This document shows positions 1 to 8,791 of a DNA stretch of 64,000 nt, piece by piece. The DNA lies in the NCBI RefSeq assembly GCF_019195455.1, contig NZ_JAIMBW010000001.1, positions 2,790,001 through 2,854,000 of the forward strand, given 5' to 3'. The notes under the pieces are model-generated. The model worked only from the letters and a program-made list of their open reading frames with translations, did not search any database and was not told where the DNA came from. The first letter of the stretch is position 1. Each line of letters opens with the position of its first letter. The position numbers and the translations under genes were made by a program. This DNA is from Gymnodinialimonas phycosphaerae. Lineage in GTDB: Bacteria > Pseudomonadota > Alphaproteobacteria > Rhodobacterales > Rhodobacteraceae.

Positions 1-1218
1 GGCCTATCGTTGGGGTTCCAGATCCTGTTTCTGTCCATGGCGCTTGGCGTGGGTCTTGGTGCGGCCATGGGCGCATTGGTTGGCAACGCCCTTGGCGAAG
101 GCGACAACCGGCTGGCGCGGCGGTACTGCGCACAAGGTATCAGCTTTGGGCTGTTGGGGGCCGTGATCCTTGGCGGCGCAGGTCAGTGGTACGGACCAAG
201 ACTGATCGAATTCGTGTCGGCGGATGCGGAATACCAGACCACGGCGATCACCTATTTCCGCCTGCTGACGCTGGCGCTGCCGGGATTCATCGTCGCGGCA
301 GGAGCGAATGGCATTTTGCAGGCCCATGGCGATGGCAGATCGATGCGCCGCGCGCTGGTGGTGGCCTTCTTCGCCAACCTCGCCCTGAACCCCCTTCTGA
401 TGTTCGGCATTCCCGGCATCTGGGATGGCCTTGGCTTTCCCGGCCTCGCCATCTCGACCATCGTCAGCCAGACGGGCGTCATGGTGTATCTGATCCGTCA
501 GGTCGTCCTCCTCGATACGATGGAGGCGACGGAAACGCGCCATTTCGTGCCCGATATGCCCCGCTACCGGGAGATCGTGGAACAGGTCATCCCCTCGGGC
601 TTTGCCTTCCTGATCATGATCCTTGCCGGCGTCGTGGTGCAGTTTGCCCTGAAGGATTTCGGGGAGCATGCGGTTGCAGGCTATGGCATCGGTATCCGGT
701 TGGAGCAGTTGATCATCTTGCCGCTGATGGGGCTATCGAGCGCGCTTTTGCCCATTGCGGCCCAGAACCTTGGCGCCAAGAACCCTGATCGGGTGCGAGA
801 GGCGATGTTCTATTGCTGGAAGGCGGGCGCCGTGATCGCCATGATCGCGGGGCCCATGTTGTGGTTTGCCGGTCCCTTTTTCGTCAGCCTCTTTACCGAT
901 GATGCAGAGGTCATTCGCGTAGGCAGGGACTACCTGCGCGTGGGCTCTGTAATGCTTTATGTCTACCTTATCCACTTCTCGATCACATCCTTCCTGCAAG
1001 CCGCAAAGCGCCCGATCTGGTCGCTGTGGATCAGCCTTTACCGCCAAGCCTTCGGGGTGGCCTTTTTCGTGTGGCTCTACGTCGGTTATTTCGGCATGTC
1101 CGAAATCGGCGTCTGGTTCGGCACTTCCACTGCCGCCGCGACTGGGGCTATCATGGCCCTATTCGTGGCGCGCCATATCGCGCGCGAGAAGATCGGCGGA
1201 TTAACGGGAGCGGCATGA
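1..1218 (+). CDS. MATE family efflux transporter, 5' end outside window
   Basis: Inner-membrane drug or metabolite exporter of the MATE family, which exchanges Na+ or H+ for its substrate. The reading frame is open from the first base, so about 40-60 N-terminal residues lie to the left; 405 residues are visible, where the family usually has about 450. Many hydrophobic helices run through the whole length. The two pseudo-symmetric halves each carry a related motif: GNALGEGDNRLARR near the start and AAQNLGAKNPDRVREA about 220 residues later, as expected for the duplicated six-helix bundles. The stop codon overlaps the start of the downstream alcohol dehydrogenase, so the two are probably co-transcribed. 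The substrate cannot be told from sequence. Confidence 0.9.
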   Translation, partial: GLSLGFQILFLSMALGVGLGAAMGALVGNALGEGDNRLARRYCAQGISFGLLGAVILGGAGQWYGPRLIEFVSADAEYQTTAITYFRLLTLALPGFIVAAGANGILQAHGDGRSMRRALVVAFFANLALNPLLMFGIPGIWDGLGFPGLAISTIVSQTGVMVYLIRQVVLLDTMEATETRHFVPDMPRYREIVEQVIPSGFAFLIMILAGVVVQFALKDFGEHAVAGYGIGIRLEQLIILPLMGLSSALLPIAAQNLGAKNPDRVREAMFYCWKAGAVIAMIAGPMLWFAGPFFVSLFTDDAEVIRVGRDYLRVGSVMLYVYLIHFSITSFLQAAKRPIWSLWISLYRQAFGVAFFVWLYVGYFGMSEIGVWFGTSTAAATGAIMALFVARHIAREKIGGLTGAA

Positions 1219-2252
1219 TGCGCGCAGCGGTTGTCAGAGAGTTCAACGAGGATCTGTCCATTGAAACGGTGCCGGACCCGGTCTGCCCCGAGAATGGCGT
1301 CGTGCTGAAGGTCGCGGCCTGCGGCGTGTGCCGGTCGGACTACCACGGCTGGGTCGGCGGGCATCCGAAGGTCGTCGCCGGCTCGATCATGGGGCACGAG
1401 TATTGCGGCACGGTGGTCGAGGCCGGTGCGCGGTCGCACCACAAGGTGGGTGATCGGCTGATTGCGCCCTTCATCCTTGGGTGCGGCGCCTGCCCCGCGT
1501 GTCAGACCGGCGCGTCCAACACCTGCGCCGATCAGATTGTCCCCGGCTTCGGGACGCCCGGCGCTTACGCGGAATTCGTCGCCGTCCCGTACGATCACAA
1601 CCTCGTTCATCTGCCCGAGAGCCTGACGCCTGCGTTGGCGGCAGGCCTTGGCTGCCGGGTGACAACCGCGTGGCATGCCCTGACCGACCGTGCCAACGTG
1701 AAGGCAGGCGAATGGGTCGCCGTCCATGGCACCGGCGGCATCGGGCTGTCAGTCTTGTTGCTGGCGAAGATGTTGGGCGCGCAAGTTGTGGTCGTCGATA
1801 TCGTTGACGACAAGCTGGCCCACGCCGTGGCTCATGGCGCGGACGCCACGGTGAACGCGGCCAAGGTCAATGCGGCCGAGGCGATCCGGGACATCACGGG
1901 CGGCGGTGCGCAGGTCTCGGTCGAGGCGCTGGGGATCGCGGCCACAACCAATGCCTCGGTCGAATGCCTCGCCACGCTTGGCCGCCACGTCCATGTCGGC
2001 ATGCCCTCGGGCGATGGCATGATGGAGATCAACATGCGTGCGATCTATTCCAAGCAGTTGGCGTTCTACGGCACGCGCGGCATGCCCGCCTGGAAGTACC
2101 CCTCGCTGTTGGGCATGATCGAGCGCGGCGACGTGGACATCAGCCCGATGGTCGCACGCGAAGTGGGCTTATCGGATGCCAGCGCCGAGTTGCGTGCCAT
2201 GGGCGGACCGACCGCGCCGGGCACGGCGGTGATCACGGATTTCACCGCTTAA
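1215..2252 (+). CDS. Zinc-dependent alcohol dehydrogenase (MDR superfamily)
   Basis: NAD(P)-dependent medium-chain dehydrogenase of 345 residues, the usual size. The start is an ATGATG pair (1215 or 1218) overlapping the stop of the MATE gene; the frame is open upstream but there it shadows the transporter. Visible motifs in order: CGVCRSDYHGW with the catalytic-zinc cysteine; GHEYCGTV; a structural-zinc cysteine group of the form CGACPACQTGASNTC; and the Rossmann loop HGTGGIGLS followed by an acidic VVVVDIVDD strand end, which suggests NAD rather than NADP. The substrate is unknown. Coupling to an exporter could mean detoxification of an alcohol or aldehyde, but that is inference. The gene converges on the nitroreductase with a 4-base overlap. 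Confidence 0.9.
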   Translation: MMRAAVVREFNEDLSIETVPDPVCPENGVVLKVAACGVCRSDYHGWVGGHPKVVAGSIMGHEYCGTVVEAGARSHHKVGDRLIAPFILGCGACPACQTGASNTCADQIVPGFGTPGAYAEFVAVPYDHNLVHLPESLTPALAAGLGCRVTTAWHALTDRANVKAGEWVAVHGTGGIGLSVLLLAKMLGAQVVVVDIVDDKLAHAVAHGADATVNAAKVNAAEAIRDITGGGAQVSVEALGIAATTNASVECLATLGRHVHVGMPSGDGMMEINMRAIYSKQLAFYGTRGMPAWKYPSLLGMIERGDVDISPMVAREVGLSDASAELRAMGGPTAPGTAVITDFTA

Positions 2253-3046
2253 TCCAGCTTGAACCCGATGGACCGGATGTAGGCCCCGAAGTCAGCGCGT
2301 TCCGGCTGGCTGTATTGGCGGACTTTGTCCTCGGACCAGCCGTAGGCGTCCGATGTGCCGAAGATATCAGGGAAACGTTGCGTCGCGTAAGGGCGGGTCT
2401 TGTCGTAGGCGGCGACAGCCTCTTGCAGATTGTCTTCGCGATATCGGTCGGAGTGGACGGTCACAGACAGCGGCAGGCGCGGGGTAATCGGCGGCGTTTG
2501 CGCCGGATAGCCAATCGCCAGCCCCGCGAAGGGGAAGACGTGGTCCGGCAGGTGCAGCAAGTCGGCGACGGCGCGCGCCCTGTTGCGCACAGCGCTGATC
2601 GGGCAGCATCCAAGGCCCATTGCCTCTGCCGCCGTGACGAACGCGCCCAAAGCGATGGCCGCATCAGCGGTGGCGTTGATCACCGCATCAAGATGGTCGT
2701 TGGCAAAGGGGATGTTGTGCCATTGGTGCAAAAGCCGTTGGCGGCGGTTGTTGCCACAGAACACGGCGAGCATCGGCGCCCCCGCAACCCAAGCCTGCCC
2801 GCCGACAAGGCGCGCAAGTTCTTCCCGAACATCTGCCGACGTCAGCAAGACGATATCGCGCTGTTGCAGGTCGCTTTTTGTGGGCGAGGCCAACGCCACG
2901 GCGCAGAGGGTTTGCAAAAGCGGGTCGGGCACGGCGCGATCCTGAAACATCCGGCACGACCCCCGTGCGGCCATGGAGGCCAATAAGTCATCTTGGACCA
3001 TGTCGGGCGCATCGCCGTAGCGGGCCGGGAGGGGGTCTTGTGGCAT
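2249..3046 (-). CDS. Nitroreductase family FMN oxidoreductase
   Basis: Flavin-dependent NAD(P)H oxidoreductase of the nitroreductase fold, 265 residues. The N-terminal RGSCRMFQDRAVPDPLL is the typical FMN-phosphate binding start (R-x-S/T-x-R), followed by ASPTKSDLQQRDIV, the usual Asn/Ser-Gln flavin contact segment. AMGLGCCPISAVRN near the middle matches the family's GLGxxxxG segment, and FAGLAIGYP is the usual C-terminal strand. A GGAGAG Shine-Dalgarno sits just before the ATG. It is divergent from the succinate dehydrogenase-like operon with about 120 bases between them. Likely role: reduction of nitro compounds, quinones or enones; the true substrate is not visible. Confidence 0.88.
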   Translation of the reverse strand: MPQDPLPARYGDAPDMVQDDLLASMAARGSCRMFQDRAVPDPLLQTLCAVALASPTKSDLQQRDIVLLTSADVREELARLVGGQAWVAGAPMLAVFCGNNRRQRLLHQWHNIPFANDHLDAVINATADAAIALGAFVTAAEAMGLGCCPISAVRNRARAVADLLHLPDHVFPFAGLAIGYPAQTPPITPRLPLSVTVHSDRYREDNLQEAVAAYDKTRPYATQRFPDIFGTSDAYGWSEDKVRQYSQPERADFGAYIRSIGFKLD

Positions 3047-3168
3047 GTGGCTCTCCGCAGTTCGTTAGGCTTGCTTACAAGAAGATAAAGAAATTATCGC
3101 ATTCATAAAGCTGCACTGTCCGATATACTCTGCCATGAAGCCAGCCGGAATGGGAAGCACGGGCCAGT

Positions 3169-3879
3169 ATGACAACAGACGTTCTGAAAGTGACAATCGA
3201 GCGTGGCGCGGGCCAGGATGTGTTCGAGGTGCCCGCCTACGACAGCCAGACTGTCCTCGACGTCGTGTCCTGGGTTCAGCAGAATGCCGACCCCACGTTG
3301 AGCTACCGTTTCGCCTGCCGCGTCGGCATGTGTGGCAGTTGTGCGATGATGGTCAACGGCGTACCGCGTTGGACCTGCCGGACCCATATCTCCAAGGTAT
3401 TGGAAGGAAACGAGGTCACGATTGGGCCGTTGAGGAATCTGCCTGTTATCAAAGACCTGGCGGTGGATATGGACCCGTTCTTCGACAAGTGGGTCGCCGC
3501 CGAAGGGGTCCACCATGGTGGCCTGACCCGCGATGATCCCATCGCCCCGGTCGACGAGAGCAGCGCAGGCCGGGTAGAGGCAAACGCGGGGATCGAATGC
3601 ATCAACTGCTCGGTCTGCTACGCGGCCTGTGATACGGTGGCGGGGAATACGGATTACCTTGGCCCGGCGGCGTTGCAGCGGGCCTGGACGCTGCTGAATG
3701 ACACGAAGGACGAGGGCCGCGCGGCGATTCTCGACGCGGTGTCGGGCACGGGCGGATGCCACAATTGCCACTCGATGGGGTCATGCACGGCGTATTGCCC
3801 CAACGATCTGGACCCGATGTCGGCGATTGCGGGGCTGAAACGGGAAACCGCAAAGAACTGGTTCCGGAGGGGGCGCTGA
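3169..3879 (+). CDS. Succinate dehydrogenase/fumarate reductase-like iron-sulfur subunit
   Basis: Electron-transfer subunit of a complex II-type enzyme, 236 residues. It passes electrons between the flavoprotein and the membrane quinone. The [2Fe-2S] ligands C50, C55, C58 and C70 sit in CRVGMCGSC plus a later TC. The C-terminal half has the [4Fe-4S]/[3Fe-4S] cysteines C144, C147, C150 and C154 (CINCSVCYAAC), then C197, C200, C206 and C210 (CHNCHSMGSCTAYCP). All cluster ligands are present, so it should be functional. It is the first gene of a six-gene run: iron-sulfur subunit, two anchors, flavoprotein, fumarase alpha and beta. The order differs from the usual sdhCDAB of alphaproteobacteria, which points to a second, specialised complex rather than the TCA-cycle enzyme. 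Confidence 0.88.
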   Translation: MTTDVLKVTIERGAGQDVFEVPAYDSQTVLDVVSWVQQNADPTLSYRFACRVGMCGSCAMMVNGVPRWTCRTHISKVLEGNEVTIGPLRNLPVIKDLAVDMDPFFDKWVAAEGVHHGGLTRDDPIAPVDESSAGRVEANAGIECINCSVCYAACDTVAGNTDYLGPAALQRAWTLLNDTKDEGRAAILDAVSGTGGCHNCHSMGSCTAYCPNDLDPMSAIAGLKRETAKNWFRRGR

Positions 3880-3880
3880 G

Positions 3881-4222
3881 ATGCTGACCATACGGCTTTA
3901 CATGCTGCAACGGATCACCGCGCTTTTGATGGCACCCCTGGTCATCGGCCACCTTGCGGTGATGATCTACGCAATTCAGGGCGGGATCTCGGCGGAGGAA
4001 ATCCTGGGCCGCACGCAGGGATCGCTGGCGTGGTTCGCCTTCTACGGCACCTTCGTGGCGGCCGTCTCGATCCACGGGGCCATCGGCTTGCGCGCCGTTG
4101 TCCATGAATGGGGCGGGGTGAAAGGTCCGGCACTGGAGGTGCTGATGTGGGTCGTCGGCGCGGGGCTGTTCGCGCTCGGCGCCCGCGCCGTCTGGGCCGT
4201 GACGTTTGGAGGTGGCCTATGA
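3881..4222 (+). CDS. Complex II-type membrane anchor subunit (SdhC-like)
   Basis: Small integral membrane protein of 113 residues with three predicted helices, starting 2 bases after the iron-sulfur subunit. It begins LYMLQRITALLMAPLVIGHL, which matches the quinone-site/heme helix of SdhC/SdhD-type anchors (an RxTA variant of HRxSG, followed by a His on the same helix). A further IHG histidine in the middle is a possible heme b ligand. Assignment rests on size, helices and operon position; sequence similarity within anchor subunits is always weak. It overlaps the next gene by 4 bases (ATGA). Confidence 0.78.
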   Translation: MLTIRLYMLQRITALLMAPLVIGHLAVMIYAIQGGISAEEILGRTQGSLAWFAFYGTFVAAVSIHGAIGLRAVVHEWGGVKGPALEVLMWVVGAGLFALGARAVWAVTFGGGL

Positions 4223-4563
4223 AAGCCTATGCAAACCGCGCCCACCCCCTGTGGCTGGCGTATATCATCCACCGCCTGTCGGGCCTGGCGTTGGCGCTGT
4301 TCCTGCCCGCACATTTCTGGGTGATGGCGATGACACTGACCAACCCCGCCCGCTTTGATGCTTTCGCCGAGATAACCCGCCTGAACCTTCTGAAGGTCGC
4401 GGAATTCGGCCTCGTGTTCCTGCTGGCCGTGCACATGTTCGGCGGGTTGCGCCTGATGGCGATGGAGTGGCTGCCGTGGAACGGCCCGCAAAAGACCCTC
4501 GCCGCAGCCGCCGCCGCCCTGTCCTTCTTCATTGCAACACTTTTCTTCATGCAGGCCATCTGA
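4219..4563 (+). CDS. Complex II-type membrane anchor subunit (SdhD-like)
   Basis: Second anchor subunit, 114 residues, three hydrophobic helices. The motif YIIHRLSGLALALFLPAHFW holds the HRxSG quinone-binding sequence and a following histidine, and LLAVHMFGGLRLM adds a candidate heme ligand on the second helix. The start at 4219 overlaps the previous stop; a longer frame exists upstream but shadows the previous gene. Its stop overlaps the flavoprotein start (TGATG), so the subunits are tightly translationally coupled. Having two small anchors makes this a type with separate C and D polypeptides. Confidence 0.8.
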   Translation: MKAYANRAHPLWLAYIIHRLSGLALALFLPAHFWVMAMTLTNPARFDAFAEITRLNLLKVAEFGLVFLLAVHMFGGLRLMAMEWLPWNGPQKTLAAAAAALSFFIATLFFMQAI

Positions 4564-6320
4564 TGCGCATTTCCGATATCGAACGCCATGACACCGATAT
4601 CCTGATCTTAGGGACGGGCGGCGCTGGCCTTTTCGCGGCGCTTCATGCGCAACAAACCGCGCCCGAAGGCACCAAGATCACCATCGCCGTGAAAGGCCTG
4701 ATCGGCAAATGCGGCTGCACGCGAATGGTACAGGGCGGCTATAACGTGGCGCTCGGCGGCGGCGACACCGTGGAGCGGCACTTCATGGACACGATCAACG
4801 GCGGCAAATGGCTGCCCAATCAGGACATGGCGTGGCGGCTGTGCGAACAGGCCGTGGTGCGCATCCGCGAGTTGGAGAATGAGGTCGGCTGCTTCTTCGA
4901 CCGCAACAAGGATGGCTCGCTGCACCAGAAGGCCTTCGCCGGGCAAACGGCGGATCGCACCGTCCACAAGGGCGACCTGACGGGGATCGAGATCATCAAC
5001 CGCCTGATGGAGAAGGTCCTGGCGAGCGGGGTCGAGAAGCTGCAAGAGCACCGCGCCGTGGGGCTGATCCCGACGAAGGACGGATCCGCGTTGGCGGGCG
5101 TTCTGATGATCGACATGCGGACGGGCAAGTTCCGTCTTGTCCGCGCCAAGACCGTGATGATGGGCACCGGCGGCGGGCCCACGATGTACAAGTACCATAC
5201 GCCGTCGGGCGACAAGACGATGGATGGCCTCGCCATGGCCCTGCGCGCGGGGCTGTCGCTTCGCGATATGGAGATGGTGCAGTTCCACCCGACGGGCTTG
5301 CTGGCGGGCGATCATACCCGGATGACTGGCACGGTTCTGGAGGAAGGGTTGCGCGGCGCGGGGGGGCAGTTGATCAACCATTCCGGCGCGCGGTTCATGT
5401 TCGACTACGACGGCAAGGGTGAACGGGCGACGCGCGACGTCGTCTCTCGTGGGATCTACGCCGAGATGCGCAAGAACAACAATCCCGAGCAGGAGGGGGT
5501 CTTCATCTCGATGTCCCACCTCGGGCCGGATTTCGTGCGCAAGAAGTTCAAAGGCATGGTCCAGCGCTGTGCCGACAGCGGGTTTGATCTGGCCGCTGGC
5601 AAGGTGGAGGTCGTGCCGACGGCTCATTACTTCATGGGTGGTGTGATCGTGGACGTGGACACGCGCACCGCTATGGAGGGGCTTTACGTGGCCGGGGAAG
5701 ACGCGGGCGGCGCCCACGGATCCAACCGTTTGGGCGGCAATGGTGTTGCGAATTCCACCGTCTACGGCGGCATTGCAGGCGACACGATGGGCCGTGACGT
5801 GGGCGCGATGTCTTTGCGGGAGCCAGATGAGGACGTGCTGGCGGCTGAGTTTGAGCGGGCGATTTATCCGTTGTCGAAGAAGCCCGATCTGGTGCTGCCG
5901 CTGCGCAAGCAATTGCAGGAGGTGATGTGGGAAGAAGTCGGCGTAATGCGCACGGCGGCAGGGATGGAACGAGGCCTGAAAGGCATTGCCGAGGTGTCGA
6001 ACGCGCTGATGGACATAGGCGTGGACGACGCCAACCTGGCGTTCAATCTGACGTGGCACGATTGGCTGAACCTCCGCTCGCTCTGTGATGTCTCGGAGGT
6101 GGTCACGAAAGCCGGGATCGCGCGCGAAAACTCCCGCGGGGCACATTTCCGCGAAGACTTCCCCGAACCGGGCGCCATGGAGGACAGCGAGTTCACCGTC
6201 GCGCGTATCGACGGGAATGGGGTGAAGGTCGGCCGTGAGCCGGTGCAATTCACCATCGTGCGGCCCGGCGAGACGGTGTTGCCCGAAGGTGCGCCCGAAA
6301 CGTTGGTGGCGGCGCAATGA
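4563..6320 (+). CDS. Succinate dehydrogenase/fumarate reductase-like flavoprotein subunit
   Basis: Catalytic FAD subunit of 585 residues that interconverts a succinate-like and a fumarate-like acid. FAD-binding GTGGAG is at residues 17-22. Active-site segments are complete: QFHPTG (H242), EGLRGAGG, the proton-shuttle arginine region RATRDVVSR (about R291), and TAHYFMGG (H355), then RLGGNGVANST. The odd point is at GKCGCTRMVQGG: the position five residues before the conserved Gln, which is the covalent FAD histidine in SdhA/FrdA, is C52 here. FAD may therefore be non-covalent. The start is the ATG inside TGATG; the frame also opens 96 bases earlier, inside the anchor gene. Substrate could be succinate or a substituted succinate. 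Confidence 0.87.
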   Translation: MRISDIERHDTDILILGTGGAGLFAALHAQQTAPEGTKITIAVKGLIGKCGCTRMVQGGYNVALGGGDTVERHFMDTINGGKWLPNQDMAWRLCEQAVVRIRELENEVGCFFDRNKDGSLHQKAFAGQTADRTVHKGDLTGIEIINRLMEKVLASGVEKLQEHRAVGLIPTKDGSALAGVLMIDMRTGKFRLVRAKTVMMGTGGGPTMYKYHTPSGDKTMDGLAMALRAGLSLRDMEMVQFHPTGLLAGDHTRMTGTVLEEGLRGAGGQLINHSGARFMFDYDGKGERATRDVVSRGIYAEMRKNNNPEQEGVFISMSHLGPDFVRKKFKGMVQRCADSGFDLAAGKVEVVPTAHYFMGGVIVDVDTRTAMEGLYVAGEDAGGAHGSNRLGGNGVANSTVYGGIAGDTMGRDVGAMSLREPDEDVLAAEFERAIYPLSKKPDLVLPLRKQLQEVMWEEVGVMRTAAGMERGLKGIAEVSNALMDIGVDDANLAFNLTWHDWLNLRSLCDVSEVVTKAGIARENSRGAHFREDFPEPGAMEDSEFTVARIDGNGVKVGREPVQFTIVRPGETVLPEGAPETLVAAQ

Positions 6321-6417
6321 CGGGTTGCGCCCTGACCTTTGGCCAGGCCGCCCAATGCGAGGGGCGCTGCCCCTCGCGCTCCCCGGAGTTGTATGGGCAA
6401 GATGAAGGAGGAGCAGA

Positions 6418-7392
6418 ATGATACCGATCGCGCTGATTCAAGAGGTGGCGGAGGGCCTGATGGACAAAGCCGCCATCGAGATTCCGCAGGATTACCTTGA
6501 TGGGTTGCAGGAAGCCGCGCGGACCGAGGACGGGGATTTGTCGTCGTTTGTCCTGAAGGCGATGCTCGACAATTACGAGGCCGCCAAAGAGGACCGCCGC
6601 GCGATGTGTGGCGACACCGGCGTGCCGCGCTGGTTCGTGAAGATGGGCAATGAGGCGCAGGTTGAAGGCGGCATGGTGGCGCTGGAGGCCGCGTTGCGGC
6701 GGGCCACGGCGAATGCGACCAACGGCGTGCCGCTGCGGCCCAACCGGGTGCATCCGCTGTGGCGGACGGACCACAACAACAACGTCGGCATCGGCGCCCC
6801 GGAGATTGAGTATGGGTTTGAGCCGCCAGCCCCCGGCGAGGGAAGTGCCCAATGGATTGACCTGATTACTGTCCACAAGGGTGGTTTGTTCGGAACGGAC
6901 TACCGGATGCTGTTCCCCAGTGACGGGGTGCAGGGGATCAAGCGGTTCTACCTCGATAGCCTCATGGCGTTCGGCAAGCGGGGCTTGGCGTGTCAGCCGG
7001 CGATCATCGGGATCGGGCTGGGTGGGTCCAAGGATATCTGCATGACCTTGGGCAAGCGGGCCTCGACGTTGCGGATTGTGGGGTCTCGGAATTCTGATCC
7101 GCGCATTGCGGAAATGGAGGATGAGTTCAAGGAGCTTGGGAACTCTATCGGCATGGGTGCCATGGGGTTTGTGGGCAAGAACATGGTCATCGATTGCAAC
7201 ATCGAAGTGGGGTACTGCCACACCGGCGGCCTGCCGATGTCCGTGCACGCTTTCTGTCTGTCGTCGCGCCGCGCGGTCGCGCGCATCCACAAGGATGGGG
7301 GGGTGGAACATCGCACGGACCCGGATTGGTTCACCGACTATCAGCGGCGTGAGACCGTGGAGTGGGAACCAGCGATGGAGGCGGCGGAATGA
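6418..7392 (+). CDS. Class I fumarase-type hydro-lyase, alpha subunit
   Basis: Iron-sulfur hydro-lyase large subunit, 324 residues, of the two-subunit class I fumarase/L-tartrate dehydratase family. The three [4Fe-4S] cysteines fit AMCGDTG (C64), GYCHTGG, and a third Cys at SKDIC or HAFC; the GIGLGGSKD glycine loop is also typical. A strong AGGAGGAG ribosome site stands just before the ATG, 97 bases after the flavoprotein. Class I enzymes of this kind hydrate fumarate, mesaconate or tartrate-type acids; which one cannot be read from sequence. Co-location with a complex II-like enzyme suggests oxidation of a (substituted) succinate followed by hydration. Confidence 0.87.
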   Translation: MIPIALIQEVAEGLMDKAAIEIPQDYLDGLQEAARTEDGDLSSFVLKAMLDNYEAAKEDRRAMCGDTGVPRWFVKMGNEAQVEGGMVALEAALRRATANATNGVPLRPNRVHPLWRTDHNNNVGIGAPEIEYGFEPPAPGEGSAQWIDLITVHKGGLFGTDYRMLFPSDGVQGIKRFYLDSLMAFGKRGLACQPAIIGIGLGGSKDICMTLGKRASTLRIVGSRNSDPRIAEMEDEFKELGNSIGMGAMGFVGKNMVIDCNIEVGYCHTGGLPMSVHAFCLSSRRAVARIHKDGGVEHRTDPDWFTDYQRRETVEWEPAMEAAE

Positions 7393-8054
7393 GCATTCGT
7401 GAAATCATCCTGTCCACGACCCCCTCGGACGCGGACATTGCAAAGCTGAAACTCGGCGATGTCGTCTACCTGTCGGGCCTGATGTATACGGCGCGGGAGG
7501 GCGTCTACATGCGCGCGCTGGAAGAGCGGGCGAATATCCCGATGGAGTTGCCCGCGCAGTCGGCGGCGAACTTTCATTGCTCCCCCGCCGCTCGGATCAA
7601 CCCTGATGGCTCGTTTGATATGGGGGCCGTGACGGCCACGGCCTCCTTCCGCTTTGCCAAGTGGTTGCCGGAGTGGATGGCCAAGACCGGGGCAAAGCTG
7701 ATCGTTGGCAAGGGGGGCATGACCTCGAAGGACTACAAGGAATACTTCGTGCCCAACGGGGCGGTTTACCTGTCGACCGTGGGCTATGGCACGGGTGCGT
7801 TGCTCGGGCGCGGGGTGGAGAACGTGGAGGCGGTCCATTGGAACGAGGAACTGGGCCTCGCGCAGGCGATGTGGGTTCTGAAATGCAACAAGATGGGGCC
7901 GTTTATCGTCGCCTCGGACATGAACGGCGACTGCCTGTTCGAGCGGGAGAATGCCAAGATCGCCGAGAATGTCGCGCGGGTTTATGAGGGCACACGGCCA
8001 GCCACGTTGAAGCGCTATGGCGAGAGTGATGATCGCACGGATGAGGTGATCTAG
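7389..8054 (+). CDS. Class I fumarase-type hydro-lyase, beta subunit
   Basis: Small subunit of the same hydro-lyase, 221 residues, overlapping the alpha stop by 4 bases. In fused class I fumarases this is the C-terminal domain. Recognisable segments are LSGLMYTAREGVYMRAL near the N-terminus (the family's substrate-binding TARD-like loop), the central MGAVTATASFRF, and IVGKGGMTSKDY with the conserved GKGG lysine. Its stop codon shares bases with the stop of the convergent TauE gene, so this is the last gene of the + strand operon. Confidence 0.87.
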   Translation: MSIREIILSTTPSDADIAKLKLGDVVYLSGLMYTAREGVYMRALEERANIPMELPAQSAANFHCSPAARINPDGSFDMGAVTATASFRFAKWLPEWMAKTGAKLIVGKGGMTSKDYKEYFVPNGAVYLSTVGYGTGALLGRGVENVEAVHWNEELGLAQAMWVLKCNKMGPFIVASDMNGDCLFERENAKIAENVARVYEGTRPATLKRYGESDDRTDEVI

Positions 8055-8791
8055 AACAGCTCGCTGACACCAACCCCGATCCCCATGGCGAGGGTCAGCA
8101 GGATCAACACCCAGCGGAACGCGGTGTCTGACAGGCGGCGAAAGACGGCGATGCCGATCTGCGCCGCAATCAGCCCCGTAGGAAGGGTGATCAGCAGCGC
8201 CGGGCCCGCGCTTACGTAGGCACCCCGCAGGAACAGAAGCGTAACCGTCGTTGTCAGCATCACCATGTTGAACGGTTGCAGCACCGCGCGCGTCTCGAAC
8301 TTGGTCCAGGGGCGAAGCGACATCCACATTGCGGGCAATGCCCCCGACATGCCCGCCGCCCCGCCCAGAAGGCCGCCAATTCCGCCCACGACGCAATCCG
8401 CGACAGGTGTGGGCCGAGAGAACGCAGGCAACGAACGGCGGACGGCGAAATATCCGCCGTAGACGATCAGGAACCCCGCCACGCCAAGGCGCAAGACACT
8501 GGCATCCAGACCGTTCAGCAGCCAGACCCCGACAGGCACGCCCAACAGCCCCGGCAACACGAAGCGCAACAAGCGGCGTGGATTGGCGAGGATCGCGCGA
8601 CGTACGACCCAGACGCCTTGCACGCCTGCCACTACGGACATCAGCGCGACGATAGCCACCGCCGTCACGGGGTCCAACACCACGAGGTAGAAACCCAGCG
8701 CGAAAAGCGCCGTGCCGGTGCCCGAAAGCCCGTTGATGAAGCCCCCGGCCGCCGCGCCCAGGATCAGGAAAATGATGAGATCGGGCGTCAT
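8051..8791 (-). CDS. TauE/SafE family (sulfite/organo-anion exporter) membrane protein
   Basis: Integral membrane protein of 246 residues with about eight hydrophobic segments in two similar halves, as in the TauE/SafE (DUF81) family. The N-terminal GGFINGLSGTGTALF and the later GGIGGLLGGAAGMSGALPA are the two copies of the family's glycine-rich re-entrant motif. Members export sulfite, sulfoacetate or similar anions. It overlaps the LysR gene start-to-stop by 4 bases and is the last gene of the minus-strand run that includes the reductive dehalogenase. It might export an acid product or halide, but that is a guess from position only. Confidence 0.85.
   Translation of the reverse strand: MTPDLIIFLILGAAAGGFINGLSGTGTALFALGFYLVVLDPVTAVAIVALMSVVAGVQGVWVVRRAILANPRRLLRFVLPGLLGVPVGVWLLNGLDASVLRLGVAGFLIVYGGYFAVRRSLPAFSRPTPVADCVVGGIGGLLGGAAGMSGALPAMWMSLRPWTKFETRAVLQPFNMVMLTTTVTLLFLRGAYVSAGPALLITLPTGLIAAQIGIAVFRRLSDTAFRWVLILLTLAMGIGVGVSELF

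Noticed and set aside
4608..6317. Long open frame antisense to the flavoprotein gene (569 codons)
   Set aside because: Shadow frame from high GC codon bias; the plus-strand product has complete family motifs.
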